A stretch of DNA of 64,000 bases, taken from positions 58,990,112 to 59,054,111 of the forward strand of contig NC_029547.1 in NCBI RefSeq assembly GCF_001577835.2, read 5' to 3'. The stretch is from Coturnix japonica (lineage: Eukaryota > Chordata > Aves > Galliformes > Phasianidae). The notes below the pieces were generated by a model. That model was not told the DNA's origin, made no database searches, and was given only the letters and a program-made list of their open reading frames with translations. Positions 27,301 through 39,249 of the stretch are shown here, in pieces. Each line of letters begins with the position of its first letter. Position 1 is the stretch's first letter. The position numbers and the translations under genes are program-made.

Positions 27301-30300
27301 AGAGCAGCTTCCAGCGACTGTAACTTAGCACCAAATTCCTAAATTCAGAAACAATGGAAATTTTATGTATACTGTTATCCAATATTTAAGATTTCATTTT
27401 CTGATCATAGCTATACATAGGAGATGCATGTCTGATGAAGCAGATAGAGACTCCAAAACAAATGGGCTAAAACCTCTTCCCACAGAAGTCCGTACTAATT
27501 TGAAGCCACTGCTAGAGCCCAACTGTAGTTACTGAGAAACTCTGTCCTTGCAGGGGAAGTGTAGGAGTTGCACTTAAGAATGAAAAGATGCTGTGGGATA
27601 CTCAGTACATAACTACTTTTTCTACCTCTGTATCTGAGGTCACTAGTGATTTTTGTATTTCCCACTGCAAGTGCATTTCATCTGAAATGGACAAAAAAAA
27701 AAAAAAAAAAAAAAAAATTAAAAAAAAAAATCAGATAAAGTTTTCCACTGAATACACAGAGTAGAAATATGAGGGAAAAGTGTTATCATCTTAAATCACT
27801 CAGTCTCACTCCAATGCCTGGCAAAATTGTTGATATTATTTGGGAATTTACTGAATAGGAAACTGATCCTTGAAGGTTTCTCTTGGCTTGGGATATTCTG
27901 TGATTTACAGCAGTTGGAAATACAGTATTTCAGACATTAAAACTTTATAGACACCCCCGTTTAGGGAATGACTACTATTGAGTAAGCGGTGTATAATCTA
28001 AACAATTCACCATAGAAGGAGTAAAATCTAAGTGCATACCATCTACAAAAATAATTTTCTTCTCACATACTTCCTTCTATTAAGACTTTCAGGTGAGCGT
28101 ATCTGGGTTCTCACTTACCTTATTGTTTTTCTTTTCCATATCTTCTATTTGTTGTGCAAGTTCCTTTACCTTCTCCTCATTCACAGCCATTAATTCCAAA
28201 TTTTTCTTCTTATTTTCATTTGCTTCCTTTAAAGCGTTAGTAGTCTGATCTTTTATCTCTTCAGCATGGATATATTGAAAAGCCACACAGACGCGTTTTA
28301 AATTCTCCATTTCTCGTGTTATTTTTTGGTACTCTAGATACGATGCACGTGCCTGAAAAGATATAGGTTGAAAGAAAATAAGGGTTAAAATTGGGTGAAA
28401 GAAAATTAGGGTAGTACTGTTATAGAATATTATATGTAATATGAATATAATATATAACGTTCAGTATTGTACACTGCAAACCTACTTAAGAAAATTCTAG
28501 ATGAAGCTGTACTAGTGCAGTTGATTGTATAACAGAAACTCCACCTGAGGCAAGTTTAACAACTAAGACAAGAATTTAACTTCTATGTTTTCTGTTTCTC
28601 TCATTTGCTTATTGTTCCCTATGTCCCTCTCCCATATATCTTGTAATTCCTGCAAACCACACTGTCTATATTTGGATAGGTGATAAATTTTACATCACCT
28701 AAAAGATTCTAAAAAGGCTGAAAAAATATCACGTCCTATCTTCCACATACCAGTTCAAGTTATTTGAAAGTATTTCTTCAGTACTTTAAAGCCTCTTACC
28801 ACTTCTCCAAATATTCCATACCTCTTTCAGTTTCTCTAGACTTGGGCTGATCTCTTCAGTTATGATCTGAAACACAAACCAGAACATTGGTATTCAGATT
28901 TTTAAAACACATGTAGCATTAATATCTGCACATAGAGAAACATATAAAGAAAGGAAATAGTTTACAAGTAAAAACAAAAACAAAAAAAAACCCACCCTGT
29001 GCTAGTAATCCATTATCTTTAGCAAATAAAGCACACACTCCCACATATAGTACCAACCCTTCGAATTTCATCCAGTTTGGCTTCCTTCTTCTCTATGGTC
29101 TTCTGGGCAGTCATTTTCTTGCATTCATACATCCTGGTACCCGCTGCTTCTTCAATCATAGATAGAATCTAGAATAAAATAATTTGACAGAGTTTTAATG
29201 ATTTTTATCATGTCAAGTTGGTTCAACCTAAAGCAAGCTTAACATGTTATCCCTCTATAACACTTTCTTATCCAGAAAGAAAAAAATAAATAAGTCATAG
29301 TTCTCTCACCTCCGTTGGCTTCATATTTAGAACTTTAGTAATTCGCCCCTGGTTAAAGAAAGACAAAAGGAAAATTACAATTGTGTACCATGCTATAGTA
29401 GTAAAAAATAAATTAAAACCCCCATACTCATTTTAAACACCAATTGCTAACCTTTCTTTATTATTATTGCAAAGTTAGTTTAATAAATTGCTTTGTTCTC
29501 TAAATTTCAAACAAATAATAAGTCCTTTCTTCAAACAGCAAGCTTGAAATGGCCTTTAGAGCTTCTACATGCATTGCTGCTCACATCCAAGAAAGTGATG
29601 CTGTGTTTATTTTGTTCTGGCAGTCTTACTGACTTTCTGATCTCAAGTAACTTCCTGATTATGGTTGCTTGGTAATCTGGCTCATTTGTGAAGGGAGGGG
29701 GGAGGGAAGAGGAATAAAAAGGGTATGAAAACTGACCTTTTAAAAAAATATATATATATAATAATTAGGACAACTCCATCTGAAGCAAGTAAATTCTACC
29801 ATTTTGTTACTCCATGCAAATCTATAAAAGGTTGATTTAGTCTCTCTATTAAGGGTTACAAGAGTCTTTTCACGTGGCCAGCTCATCTTTTTCTAAATGG
29901 GATTTAATAAAGCAAGCATACTAACTAATACCAAATACTGTCTAACAAAGAACACAGCAAATAAGGAAAAACACCCTTTTTTACTATGTAATAATATAGG
30001 AAACATCTCTTAGAGACCAGAAGGAAAACAAAATTGGCATATGCCTTAGAAAATGCCTCCTGTAAGACAAATGAGGAGATGAAAGAAAGCAAGGGCTAAA
30101 AATTCAGTCAGGGTCATACTGGGCTGCTCTAAAAATCTTAGCTTCTGAATGTTCAATTTTCACATGAAAGTTCCTTTTATTTAATAAAAAAAAAAAAAAG
30201 TGCTATTCCACAAATTTAGTGTCATTTGTATTTTTCTGAATTTTAGAAAGGCATGCATAATACCTGCATAATAAGGAAGTGAGGGTTATTGACGTTGAGA

Positions 30301-31880
30301 CCGACAGAACAGAAGAGATCCTGTACACGATTGTTGGAAGCATTTATACCGTTGATAAGATATTTATTCCTACCTCCAACAACAGCCTAGATGAGGAAAA
30401 GAAAGAGAAAAAGCTGCAAGTGATTTAAAAGTGGCTTGATACTGCAAAAAGACAAAATAATTAAATGTATCAAAAAATAATAATAAAATTCCATACACTC
30501 CTGCTTTGTGTGCACATACCATGCCCAAGATAACAATAGACCTTAAAGATTTTTCAGACAACTTTTCAGTCCTAATAGAAGCTTTAAATAAGATCAATTA
30601 CAGACGGTAAAGATTTGTTCAAGACTGACAAGAAATTCCCCAACTATGAAGGATTTCTTATAAAAGCTCCATGTTTTGTAAACAGAATCTACCACAAAGC
30701 TCAGAAATGAAGGCCACAAGATAGAAAGCTAGAATTTATTTAGGAACATTCTACTGCTAGTATGTTTTTGTGCAGCTCCACATAAAACACCAGTGATATA
30801 CAGCATTTAATTATCTTAATCTTATTTCCCAAGTAATTACAACTTTTAACCTAGCACAATGGTTCCACTTCTACACATTTTGCTAACAACACTGTAGAAT
30901 CATTGTCTCAGTTGCAAAAACTTAAGGACTTTTAAAACTCTTTATTTTCCTGCTGAAAGGTCACTTTGTTAAGCACAGTAAAAATGTACATAGTTTTCTG
31001 AGCAAACAATTACACACATTAAGTGCTTACCTGTCTGGTGACGGTGATTTCATTGCTATTTTCAAATCCCAGTGGACTATGTTTCTTGTCAGAATTATCA
31101 AATGTTATAGACACGGTTGCTTTACTTACTCCAGCTTGCCCATTTTTATAAACTAAATCATGGAGGTTTGAAGCTCGCACCTAAATATATGGAACAGATC
31201 AATGAACTTCTGAAAGAAATCAAATAGCTGCTGTGTTATTCTGCTTTGGCAAAATGAACGGATTCGGTGGGTCTGTCTATAACACTGAAGATTCAGGGCA
31301 ATGAGAGATACCAGAGATGCAAGACGCTGGTGCTCCTTGCAACAGCAGAATGTTCAAGTTTTAGTGAGCTAGAACTTGCCATTTGTTTCTACATGATATT
31401 TCTGATAAAAAAGAGTGGGTGTTTAAGAAAAAAATAATAGAAAGCTAAATTATTAGCTCAGTCACTAATACCTCCACAGATAGAATATTCATCATTACTC
31501 ATGCAGTGCACTAAAGTGTTCCTTGGAAGTCTGTTGAATTAATCTAGAGTTAGAACTGGGGAGGGGGGAGGATGGAAGCAAATCAACTGAGGGCAAAGGT
31601 TTTTAACAGAAATAACACTTTTTGGGTCTTCCACCAGAGATTTCTCAGGAGACTAAAATGAAAGATTGATGACGTAAGGACGACCTCTGTTAAGTTCGCC
31701 CTCTCTCTTTACCTGAGATAGATTGGAGATGCCCAGTACGAAACAGATGGAGTCCAAGATGTTGGACTTGCCACTGCCATTTAAGCCAGTAATGGCATTG
31801 AACGATGGATCAAAATCACAGATTTCTGTCCTCTGAGCATAGGATTTAAATCCTTCAAGAATAATTGATTTGATGTACAT
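12388..31880 (-). CDS. SMC2: SMC2 (condensin ATPase subunit, CAP-E/ScII), complete
   Basis: SMC2 pairs with SMC4 as the ATPase core of condensin I and II. Coding exons in transcript order: 31713-31880, 31031-31180, 30264-30386, 29310-29348, 29058-29168, 28822-28866, 28119-28352, 27189-27338, 26325-26558, 23210-23369, 22553-22670, 21674-21812, 21366-21485, 20883-21087, 20210-20345, 17297-17421, 16304-16497, 15895-16038, 15453-15647, 14704-14904, 14131-14247, 13505-13665, 13001-13148, 12388-12540. They sum to 3570 nt, which is 1189 codons plus TAA, the usual vertebrate length. The start [19 protein letters not shown] matches the family N-terminus. Walker A is GLNGSGKS (residues 32-39). The hinge lies near residues 480-670 between two coiled coils. 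The signature is LTELSGGQR and Walker B is [12 protein letters not shown]. The intron after exon 20883-21087 uses a GC donor. No coding breaks are seen. The hinge and coils look more diverged from human than I expected. Confidence 0.96.
16590..16620. repeat. A-rich AAAT simple repeat
   Basis: A short AAATAAATAGATAAACAAAT-type tract in an SMC2 intron. Confidence 0.7.
18240..18525 (+). repeat. CR1 LINE fragment
   Basis: It contains 'ggaacaggtccaaatgagag', 'agggctggagcacctctccg' and 'gaaaggttgagggaactgag', the standard CR1 region before the 3' end. It is antisense to SMC2, in the intron at 17422-20209. Confidence 0.88.
18526..18905 (+). repeat. CR1 LINE reverse-transcriptase-region fragment
   Basis: 'cctggacttttgcaaggcct' (the LDFCKAFD motif of CR1 reverse transcriptase), followed by decayed sequence with the 'atgaatgacatagtg' block. 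It abuts the 3'-type CR1 fragment to its left out of normal order, so it is a separate or rearranged insertion. Confidence 0.8.
19240..20110 (+). repeat. CR1 LINE, 3' portion with tail
   Basis: A longer CR1 copy, 'gaggaagtggacctgggggt' through 'gctcaaggagctgggattgt' and 'ggcctcttctcccaggcaac' to 'gtccttcccaaccttgtggt' and CCTATGATTC at 20110. It is in the same orientation as the two CR1 pieces just upstream; together they fill most of this SMC2 intron. Sequence at about 19000-19240 is of unknown repeat type. Confidence 0.9.
23870..24130 (-). repeat. CR1 LINE, 3' end, reverse orientation
   Basis: It begins at the tail end with 'tcacagaatcgtagaggttg', then 'gacctccagagatcatcgag' and 'cctattccagtgctccgtca'. 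This is the reverse complement of the CR1 3' end. It lies in the SMC2 intron at 23370-26324, in the same direction as the gene. Confidence 0.92.
24360..24855 (+). repeat. CR1 LINE fragment
   Basis: 'tgcagttctgggctgcatca' through 'ggttggacttgatggtcttt' and 'gaaggtcccttctaactaac'. This is CR1 3' sequence, diverged. Confidence 0.85.
24856..25770 (+). repeat. CR1 LINE fragment, second copy head to tail
   Basis: It restarts within the CR1 reverse transcriptase region ('cagtccatcttgggaccaat') and runs through the 'aggaacctggacaggcttga' and 'gcctggaaaagagaaagctc' blocks to 'gaggtccattctgacccaag' near 25740. It follows the previous CR1 in tandem. Confidence 0.85.
27693..27730. repeat. Poly(A) simple repeat
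   Basis: A long A run, interrupted once by TT, in an SMC2 intron. Confidence 0.9.
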
Positions 31881-31899
31881 CTTCTTTAAGCTGTCAAAG

Positions 31900-32480
31900 G
31901 GCCGCGTTGGTGCTTCCCCCAAGGGCACAATTTAAGGGCTGGATTATAACACTTCATGCTTTGAAGGAAAAAAAAAAAGAAAAAAAAATAAAATAAAAAC
32001 ACACATACAAAAGAAGCAAACTGTACTGCATGCCTAACACAGCTACAAGAAAAGGGGAACATCAGAATCAAAACAGCAAGCATTTTTTTTATCAGAAAAC
32101 CATAAAGGACCGCAAACCCAGCAAGCATTCCAATATGTACAATTAAAATAAAGCGACTTCACCCACTGCTCATCCCTATGGCTACAGCCCACCCACCCAC
32201 CACACATCCTCATCTACCGCTCTGGGGTCCGGGCAGACACAGTCACGCACCTCAACCGACATAGACCCGAGACTGTCCTGTACCCCACCGAACCGCCATC
32301 CCCACACGTACCAAGCCGTACCACACGTACGAAGCGAAGGAAGCCCTCGCTAAACCGCTGGCAGCCGCGGAGCTCCTTCACACACTCAGCACAACTACGG
32401 CGGCAACTAACGTTTGAATTTTGGCGCCGAGAGGAAGCGACCTTTGGAGGAAGAGCCCGCCTATGGGTGTCCAACACTCT
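31900..32480 (-). promoter_or_regulatory. SMC2: SMC2 promoter and 5' UTR region with E2F/CHR-like module
   Basis: The region at 32200-32460 is the only CpG-rich stretch upstream of the SMC2 start codon. It contains TTTTGGCGCC at 32419-32428, a consensus E2F site, and TTTGAA at 32413-32418, a CHR-type hexamer. On the SMC2 strand these read GGCGCC, four bases, TTCAAA, the spacing typical of CDE/CHR cell-cycle promoters, although the CHR is in the reverse orientation. A possible first-exon splice donor, GGCTTG then GTACGTGTGG, lies near 32310-32320 on the minus strand. Function and start site are inferred from sequence only. Confidence 0.55.
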
Positions 32481-34480
32481 GCCTTGATGCAGAGATCTCG
32501 GCTTGTCTGGTCCACTGCCCCCCGTGAAGGGAAGAGAGACTTTCAGCCCACTTAACGAGTTCTTTATAAATAAAAATAGAGCACAGTAAGAATGTAGTGA
32601 GTTTATTTGACGGAGAGGAAGGCTTCATAAAGTCAGGCGAGTATGGAGGACAGCCTCACAGGCTGAAGGACCTGCCATGTCTGGGCGGGAAGGCACAAAA
32701 ATGGCGGATCTCCGCCCCTGAGGGTAGGTGGAGTGGGTGTTAATGGAGTCTCACTGTTCGTTTTAGGCTGGGTTCTTCAGCTGCAGGCGTTGCCCTGAGG
32801 CTGCTGTTTTACTGTAAAAATAGACCATTGTGTTACAAACAGAGCTCTGTTGCCCTGAAGCTGCTGTTATAGTGTAAAAATAGACCATTGTGTTACGAAC
32901 AGAGCTCTGTATTCCTTTGCCAGTTGGGCTTTAGTGTTTCCAATTATTAGCTCTGTAACTTCTGTGTGTAAATATTGTGTGGATAGTTTCCTGTATGTAC
33001 TTGATCTGTGGGAAACCACTGACTAGTTAGTGATATGAAAGATTCTGAAAGATTCTTGGTTTTTTATCTTTTCATTTTTCTCACTGGTAGGTGTTGAACC
33101 TCATAAGAATTGAAGGCACATTGCAGTAGATAAAGAGACAAAAATGTTCTATTTTGGTACTACAACACCTTTTATTTTATGTGAAATGGAACAACGCCTC
33201 TTAGGTAGACAAATGTTGTAATTTTAATGGTTTGGGGTTTCTTTGAAAATCGCACTATAAATGCTGTTGATTATATAGAAGATATAATTGTTCCTTTTTC
33301 TTTTGGGACCTGGTTCTGATGGAAAATATTAAAGCGTGTGCTGCTAGAGTAAATTTCCCATGGGATTTTTCTGTTTCTTTAGCTGATTTGAGAAGTTTCA
33401 TGTAGAAACTTTTAATAAATAAAAACAATTAAAATAAATATGAGGCCACAAGTTTCCTTGCCCCTAACACTTGTTTTAGTTCACAGTGTGTTAGTGTTTG
33501 CAGTTGCTTATACCAAGCAAGCACTCTTTGTTATACAGGGAGCAAAGTATGAGTTGTGAGTATAAGTTTCCATTATGTCATAGTTATAGAATAATTTAAG
33601 TTCATAGGCATTTCTGGAAGTCTTCTAGCCTCAGCACAAGGTCAGAACCAAGCCAGACAAACCAAACTGATCACAAGCCTGTCAAGTTATGGACTTTCTG
33701 CATCTCACTAGAAATTCCTGTTTTGCAGACTTACTCCTCTGCCATGTGACTCCCCTCAGATGGGCTGGTTTCCATTTTCTCTGTACTCTCATTAATAAGC
33801 AGCCATGGAAGGCTGTAAATCTCCCCTTGTGGCACTTTGTGTGTCAGAGCACCCCTAAGCACTTTCACTGGAACAGTTTCAAAAGCATTTAAAAAACAGA
33901 CCATTTGTTGAACTGACAGATACAACAGATACAGGACCACCCATGGTACATATAATAGGTGCAATTGTACTAATGTATGATAACAGTGTTAGCAAAATAA
34001 ATGCTATCCTGTGTGTTCTTCACCAAGAGTTATGGTCACAGGGCTTACCAGGAAGGCACTTCTATTGTGTTGGAAGAAGGACAGTTTCCTGTGTGTTCTG
34101 TCTCTCTTCTTGCTTCTGTCATTTAGCCTCTTTTCTCTTTTCCCTCCCCCTTTCCAGTCCCCCATGCTTCCCAAAAATATTTTCCTAACCTTAGTAATAC
34201 TTGGATTGAAAGTCGAGTATTATAGGCAGATTCTTCTTAGAGCTCATATTCAAGTTACAAAGAATTAACTTAAATATTATTTTCACAGATAATGAAACAT
34301 TCTCATTCTGGACACCGCAGCCTTCAAGATTCTATGTTGAAACCATGATCTGGTTTGTTCTTCAACCGAAACAGGAACATCCTGCCACCTTAAGACTCCT
34401 CTTTTGTCTGTTTCTCACACGGGTCTTGTGGGTCTCCACCCCCAAAGCTGAGGTAAGAGGAGACCTGCATTGCACATCCT
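32481..34480. other. Intergenic sequence between SMC2 and PTGR1, left part
   Basis: Apart from the 60-bp tandem duplication at 32789-32908, no gene or confident repeat is seen. Open frames of up to 85 codons lack recognisable domains. Confidence 0.5.
32789..32908. repeat. 60-bp tandem duplication (two copies)
   Basis: The unit beginning GTTGCCCTGA at 32789 repeats at 32849 with about four or five mismatches, and both copies end in AGAGCTCT. It lies about 350 bp upstream of the SMC2 promoter. Confidence 0.9.
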
Positions 34481-34720
34481 GACACTGCTCCTGCTGGCTT
34501 TGCTATTTCTGGTACAAGCCAGGATGCCATTGGTCTTCTTGGCCATCTGAGCTCACTGGTGGCTTACGTATAGCCAGCTGCTGATCAGCACACCCGGAAA
34601 TAGGATCTGTAAGGAATCTTTTGACCTTGTACCACTGACCTTAGTGCTTCAGATGTGGCAGTCCAGATTGTTCTCTGTCTTACCTCATTTTTGTACCAGT
34701 TTATCTCATCATTTGGCTAT
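34480..34720 (-). repeat. Old CR1 LINE fragment, reverse orientation
   Basis: 'gccaggatgccattggtctt', 'cttggccatctgagctcact' and 'gctgatcagcacacccggaa' match the antisense of the CR1 reverse transcriptase end, diverged. Confidence 0.75.
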
Positions 34721-37014
34721 TAGGATATTGCAGGAGATTGCATTAATGACCTGTTTCTCTCTTACTCTTTGCTGTATTTATGTAGGTTGATATGATTTAA
34801 TATTGTTAATGAAAAAAAAAAAAGGAAGATTCTCAGTCTGAAGCAGGTATAGATTGTCTTGCACCAATTACGAGCATTTAAGATCCACACATGAAAGCAG
34901 TGGTTCAGTTTCCTGGGACTTTGTACCACAGGTTACTCAGGGTTTCGTGGTTTGCTTTGCTTGTGTATGCAGTTCTTGCTTTACCTAGCCAACTCTATGG
35001 ATCTCAACCCATGAGATCTTACCCCTTGACCTTCCTCACTCTCTTTATCCTACCTGGAATAGTAAGTGATTAGCTGAGCGATGCTGAGCTGCCTGCCAGG
35101 GCTGAACCATGACACCATGGATGCACCTGTTTTCACTGTTTTGAATAGTAAATACTTCACTGCACTGCTCTCTGTGTACCAAGGGAGTGGGTGAACCTTT
35201 TTTGTCAGGTACTTTCTGCAGTCTAAAGTTGTGTATGGTAAATAATGATACAACAGATACTGGTCACTGTTCTGTACTTTTACAGGTCCCATCGTAATTC
35301 CTTAGAATCTCATTCATAACTCTCCCTTTATTGTTTCCTCTCTAATTATTACACGTTTGGCAGTTCTGATATTCAGACCTGCAGATAGCAAATGTGTGTC
35401 AGGTACCATATATAGCCTAGAGCAGTGAGTTTCTTGAGCAAGAACTTATCCCTGAACAGGAACCTACTCAGCAATGAATGTGCAGTTATAATACTACATA
35501 AATTCAGGAGGTGGCCTCAGAGGAGTTGCAGGCACATAAGTGTGTGTGTAAATTCCCTTACATGTACTTAAAGCTCTCTAGCAGAAAGGGGAAAACTTGT
35601 GTCATTACAGCTCTACAGTGGTCTGGGGTGCTTATTCTTTGTAGAAGTGGATAGTGAGCAATAGAAATGAGGGAAGGAACATCCAGCTGACAGGCTTAGT
35701 AAACCCTGAAGTTCTTGCAGTAATTTTACAAGATCAGATGCCAGCCCCACTTTCCTCTGAAACAGAGTAACTTGCTTCACGTAGTCAGGTTTAGGTTTTA
35801 AATTAAATGGAGTCATGCTGAAAACTAAGCTGAACGTAACTTCCAAAAAAATTTTAAAAAGGAAAAAAAAAGTTTGTTTTGACAACTGGAAAATAAAGCA
35901 AAGGAAATATTTCTTTGTGATGCAGTAACAGACACGTTCCTGCAAGTGAAGGAAGTGAAACCATTGCTGTGCTTGATCTGCAGTATGTCTCAACAGCTCT
36001 GATGGAATTTTGCAATTCATGATGCTGCAGCATGTGTTTGGACTGTTTCAATTTTTAAGCAATGAGAGTTTAAAACCTGATGGAAAGAAGCTCTAGAATG
36101 TCTTGTGAGTAGAAAGAAATTGCAACATGTCCTTCAAGAAACTCTAGCAGAGTTTTTCATTGTCCAAACTTTATTCTAATCTGTAGGTTTTAAATTATTC
36201 TTTCTTAGCAGAAACTGTTCTTAAGATTTTATGTTTCTGAAAAGTGAAGGGCAGCCGAGGTGTTTCTCTGCAGGTTTTAGTTACCCCTTACCCATTCCTG
36301 TGCAGGCTTCTTCAGCAGAGCAGGTGAACCTCTCAGAATGACAACAAAGTGCACGTGACATTGTCTTTCTGCTGTGCAATGACTTTTCACATCCAACCTT
36401 TTACCTTCTTCTGGGTTTTGGCAGCTTTGCACGAAGAACTGAAGCTAAAGCTTTATTGTTTTATAATGCAGCGTCATGCTTGCTCAGATATTTGCAGTGT
36501 ATGTAATGTAGCATGGGAGTGGTTTGCCTTTACCTTTTTTTTTCTTTTTTTCTTTTTTTTTTAAACCACAGAAACAAACAAATGTATTTTCTGAGAAAGC
36601 ACTGTAATAGCTAAGCCAGAGAAAAAGAACAGGCAAGATCTGCTATGACTTGTTGGCACTTAGAACATCAGGCTATATTCAGTTTCAGATAATTGGAAGT
36701 CCTGTAACATGTAGGGTATTCTGAGGTAACCTCTGATACATATCTGACTTGATAGTTTCTACTTGCAAGAATTTACTGCCTAAGTCCTTCTGAGGAGAAA
36801 CATATATTCAAATATTTAGGAAGCTTTTTATGTCGGTGCCTTTGAAATGCTGCAGAAAACTGCCTAAATTGGAGCTAGGAAAGGAGACTGGATTAGATCC
36901 TGCTTTCCTGAACAACTTTGCTGTGGTGGTGATTTGGCGTTTTCTTTTCAGCATCAAAGTAGTGTTTCCAAGGGAGATACTCTACTCAGCTTTTTAATGT
37001 ATCTTTGTCTTGCA
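34721..37014. other. Intergenic sequence, nothing recognised
   Basis: AT-rich sequence. It contains short A and T runs (34810-34823, 36537-36562) but no supported gene, RNA or repeat. Confidence 0.5.
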
Positions 37015-37520
37015 GTGTAGCTGCTGTGATTTAACCCAGCACGTGGCTCAGCACTACAGTGTCATTCACTTCCTCCCCAGCTTCCCAGTGGGGTGGAGGA
37101 GGGAATCAGAAGAAAAAAAAAGAAGCCCACCAAGTAGAACTCATGGGTTGGGACAGGATGATTTACTAAGACAGGGAAAAGGAAAAGGATAACAAGATAT
37201 ACATGTACAGATAAAAGAGGTGATGTGCAAGGAATTTCTCACTACTACTCCACAAATGCCCAACTCACCTCTGTGCACACACAAGATACAAGCATTATCT
37301 GAGGTTACTTAGAGAGAATTTATGAGCCTTACTGTAGCTTTACTTTACTATTTGACTTAGCTTTCAGGAGAGCTTTACTGTACTTTACCATGAAGACTCC
37401 CAGATTTAATTTGGGCATCACCTCCATCCCTTCAGCCTCCAGTCAAATTTTCACAGTCTCATCTGTTCTTTTGTTCCTGGTCTTCTAGTTGCCAGCAACT
37501 ACGAAGGGATCCTAATTTAC
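37015..37520 (-). mobile_element. Ancient avian ERV solo LTR fragment
   Basis: 'gctgtgatttaacccagcac', 'tggctcagcacta', 'cttcccagtggggtggagga' and 'aactcatgggttgggacagg' match a common old avian LTR family that usually begins TGTGGTTTAACCC. It is diverged and its right edge is unclear. It is a fossil in the SMC2-PTGR1 intergenic interval, and I see no internal retroviral genes. Confidence 0.65.
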
Positions 37521-38171
37521 ACCATTCCCATATTTTCTTCATCTGTTTTCTACTGAACTGTGAATCTCCTTCTGCATTCTGATTTTGGGGGTTGACATTG
37601 CTTTCCCTGCAGCCCTGCTACAGCATGCACCACCTGCAGTATCTGCACCCAGGCTGGATCTTTGCTTTTATGTACAGATGGTTATTGCACAAGGCTGAGA
37701 TTTACCAATCCATTCTTTTCTCTGCTATCTGATTTTGGGGAAAAGGTTGATGAAGTTTAATGGAAAGCTTTATTTTTTGATAACTTGATGTGCTAGACCA
37801 GAGGACAAAGAGAGTTTGAAGGATATCAGAATAAATGTTATCTTGAATTTCACTTTCACTTAAAGCTTTAATAGCTCCTTTTGAAGAATATCAGGAAAAA
37901 TGCAAAACTTTTTTTTCTTCTTCTTTTTTCCCTGAGACTAGCTAGAAATGAATTTAAGATTCTTTCTGTCAGTTTTATGGGCTCTCCTTTTTCAAACATT
38001 AAGCACAGCTGCTGCTTTGTAGAAATCATTACAATGGTCTGTGAAGCATGTAATACAGAAAACACACAGAATTAATGTATTATTGAGGTCCCCTGGCAAT
38101 AAAGAAGTTTTGCAGTACAGTGTTTACTAATCTTAAAACTGAAATACAGTGGCTATCACACGCTTAGCCTA

Positions 38172-38316
38172 CGAGAGCTACTCTGAAAATAATGCCTCCT
38201 ATGCTATTATGTTGGCCCACAGCATCAGAGGCAGGTGTTAGTGGGATGGCAGTAGAGGCTGAACCTTCCCACCATTATCCTGTCACATTTTGTTGCCTTG
38301 TGACAGCTGAAAGCAG
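38172..38316 (+). mobile_element. Galluhop-like mariner remnant
   Basis: 'gctactctgaaaataatgcc' followed by 'gaggctgaaccttcccacca' and 'cctgtcacattttgttgcct' matches the Galluhop mariner as I remember it. Only about 145 bp remain, directly joined to a CR1 3' end. Confidence 0.7.
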
Positions 38317-38317
38317 A

Positions 38318-38633
38318 GGGGTAACCCTCTTCTCTAAGGTAACAGTGATAGGATGACAAGTAATTGCCTCAAATTGTGCCAGGGGATATTCTGGTTTGAT
38401 ATTATGAAAAATGACTTCTCAGAAAGAATGTTTGTGCATTGGAGCAGGCTGCCCAGGAAAGTGGTGGTGTCACCATCCCTCCAGGAGTTCAAGAAACATG
38501 TAGATGTTTAATGTGTAAGATGTAGAATGTGGTTTAGTTTGCATTGTGGTGATGTGTTGGCGGTTGGACTTGGTGATCTTAGAGGTCTTTACCTTAGAGG
38601 ATCTTTCCAACCTCAGTGATTCTGTGATTCTAT
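38318..38633 (+). repeat. CR1 LINE, 3' end
   Basis: 'gtaattgcctcaaattgtgc' through 'aggctgcccaggaaagtggt' and 'ggttggacttggtgatctta', ending TCTGTGATTCTATC. Confidence 0.9.
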
Positions 38634-38639
38634 CATCAA

Positions 38640-39240
38640 GATTATTGCACATATTAATGCAGCTTCATGCTGGGAAAACAAAGAGCACCAGGAATAGGAA
38701 AGAAAGGACAGGGTGAAACAGGACAGCTGTTCCCGTGCTGCACTGAAGAAACAAGGTATTGAGTGATAACGGTGGGAAGGTAAAGAAGTGGGCTGCAGTC
38801 TTGAAGCACACCGATAAGAAACAATAAGCTGAGAATTAAGTAGTTAATGACTCAGGGAGGTGGTGCAGGGTGGGGAGGCAAAGCATTTCTGAATCACTGT
38901 GAGCTCTGCACAGGCAAGCAGCCACAAAGCAAACCGACATCCTTAACCCCTGTCGTGCCTGGATGCAGGATGCACCACTAGGAAAAACACACGCTGGTAC
39001 TTGTGAATAGAAGAGTGAGGTCGGCTTTCTTTAATGAGAACTCATCTCTTCCTCCTGTAAGCCCTTTTACAGAGTGTGCCGTGTTGCTGGAAAGTTGTGA
39101 GTTGCCCAAGCAAGCACCTCCAGTACACAGTGGGCGCAGTGATAGCTAGAAAAAGTCAGCGAGAGCCAGCATTTACCTTAAAAGGTAAAGTAACAACAGT
39201 AATAAAAAGTAGCCCAAGTGTAATTGTAATTGTTGCTGAT
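38640..39240. other. Upstream flank of PTGR1 promoter, no gene seen
   Basis: Unique-looking sequence with one AP-1-like TGACTCA near 38848. Nothing else is supported. Confidence 0.45.
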
Positions 39241-39249
39241 AAGGAATGC

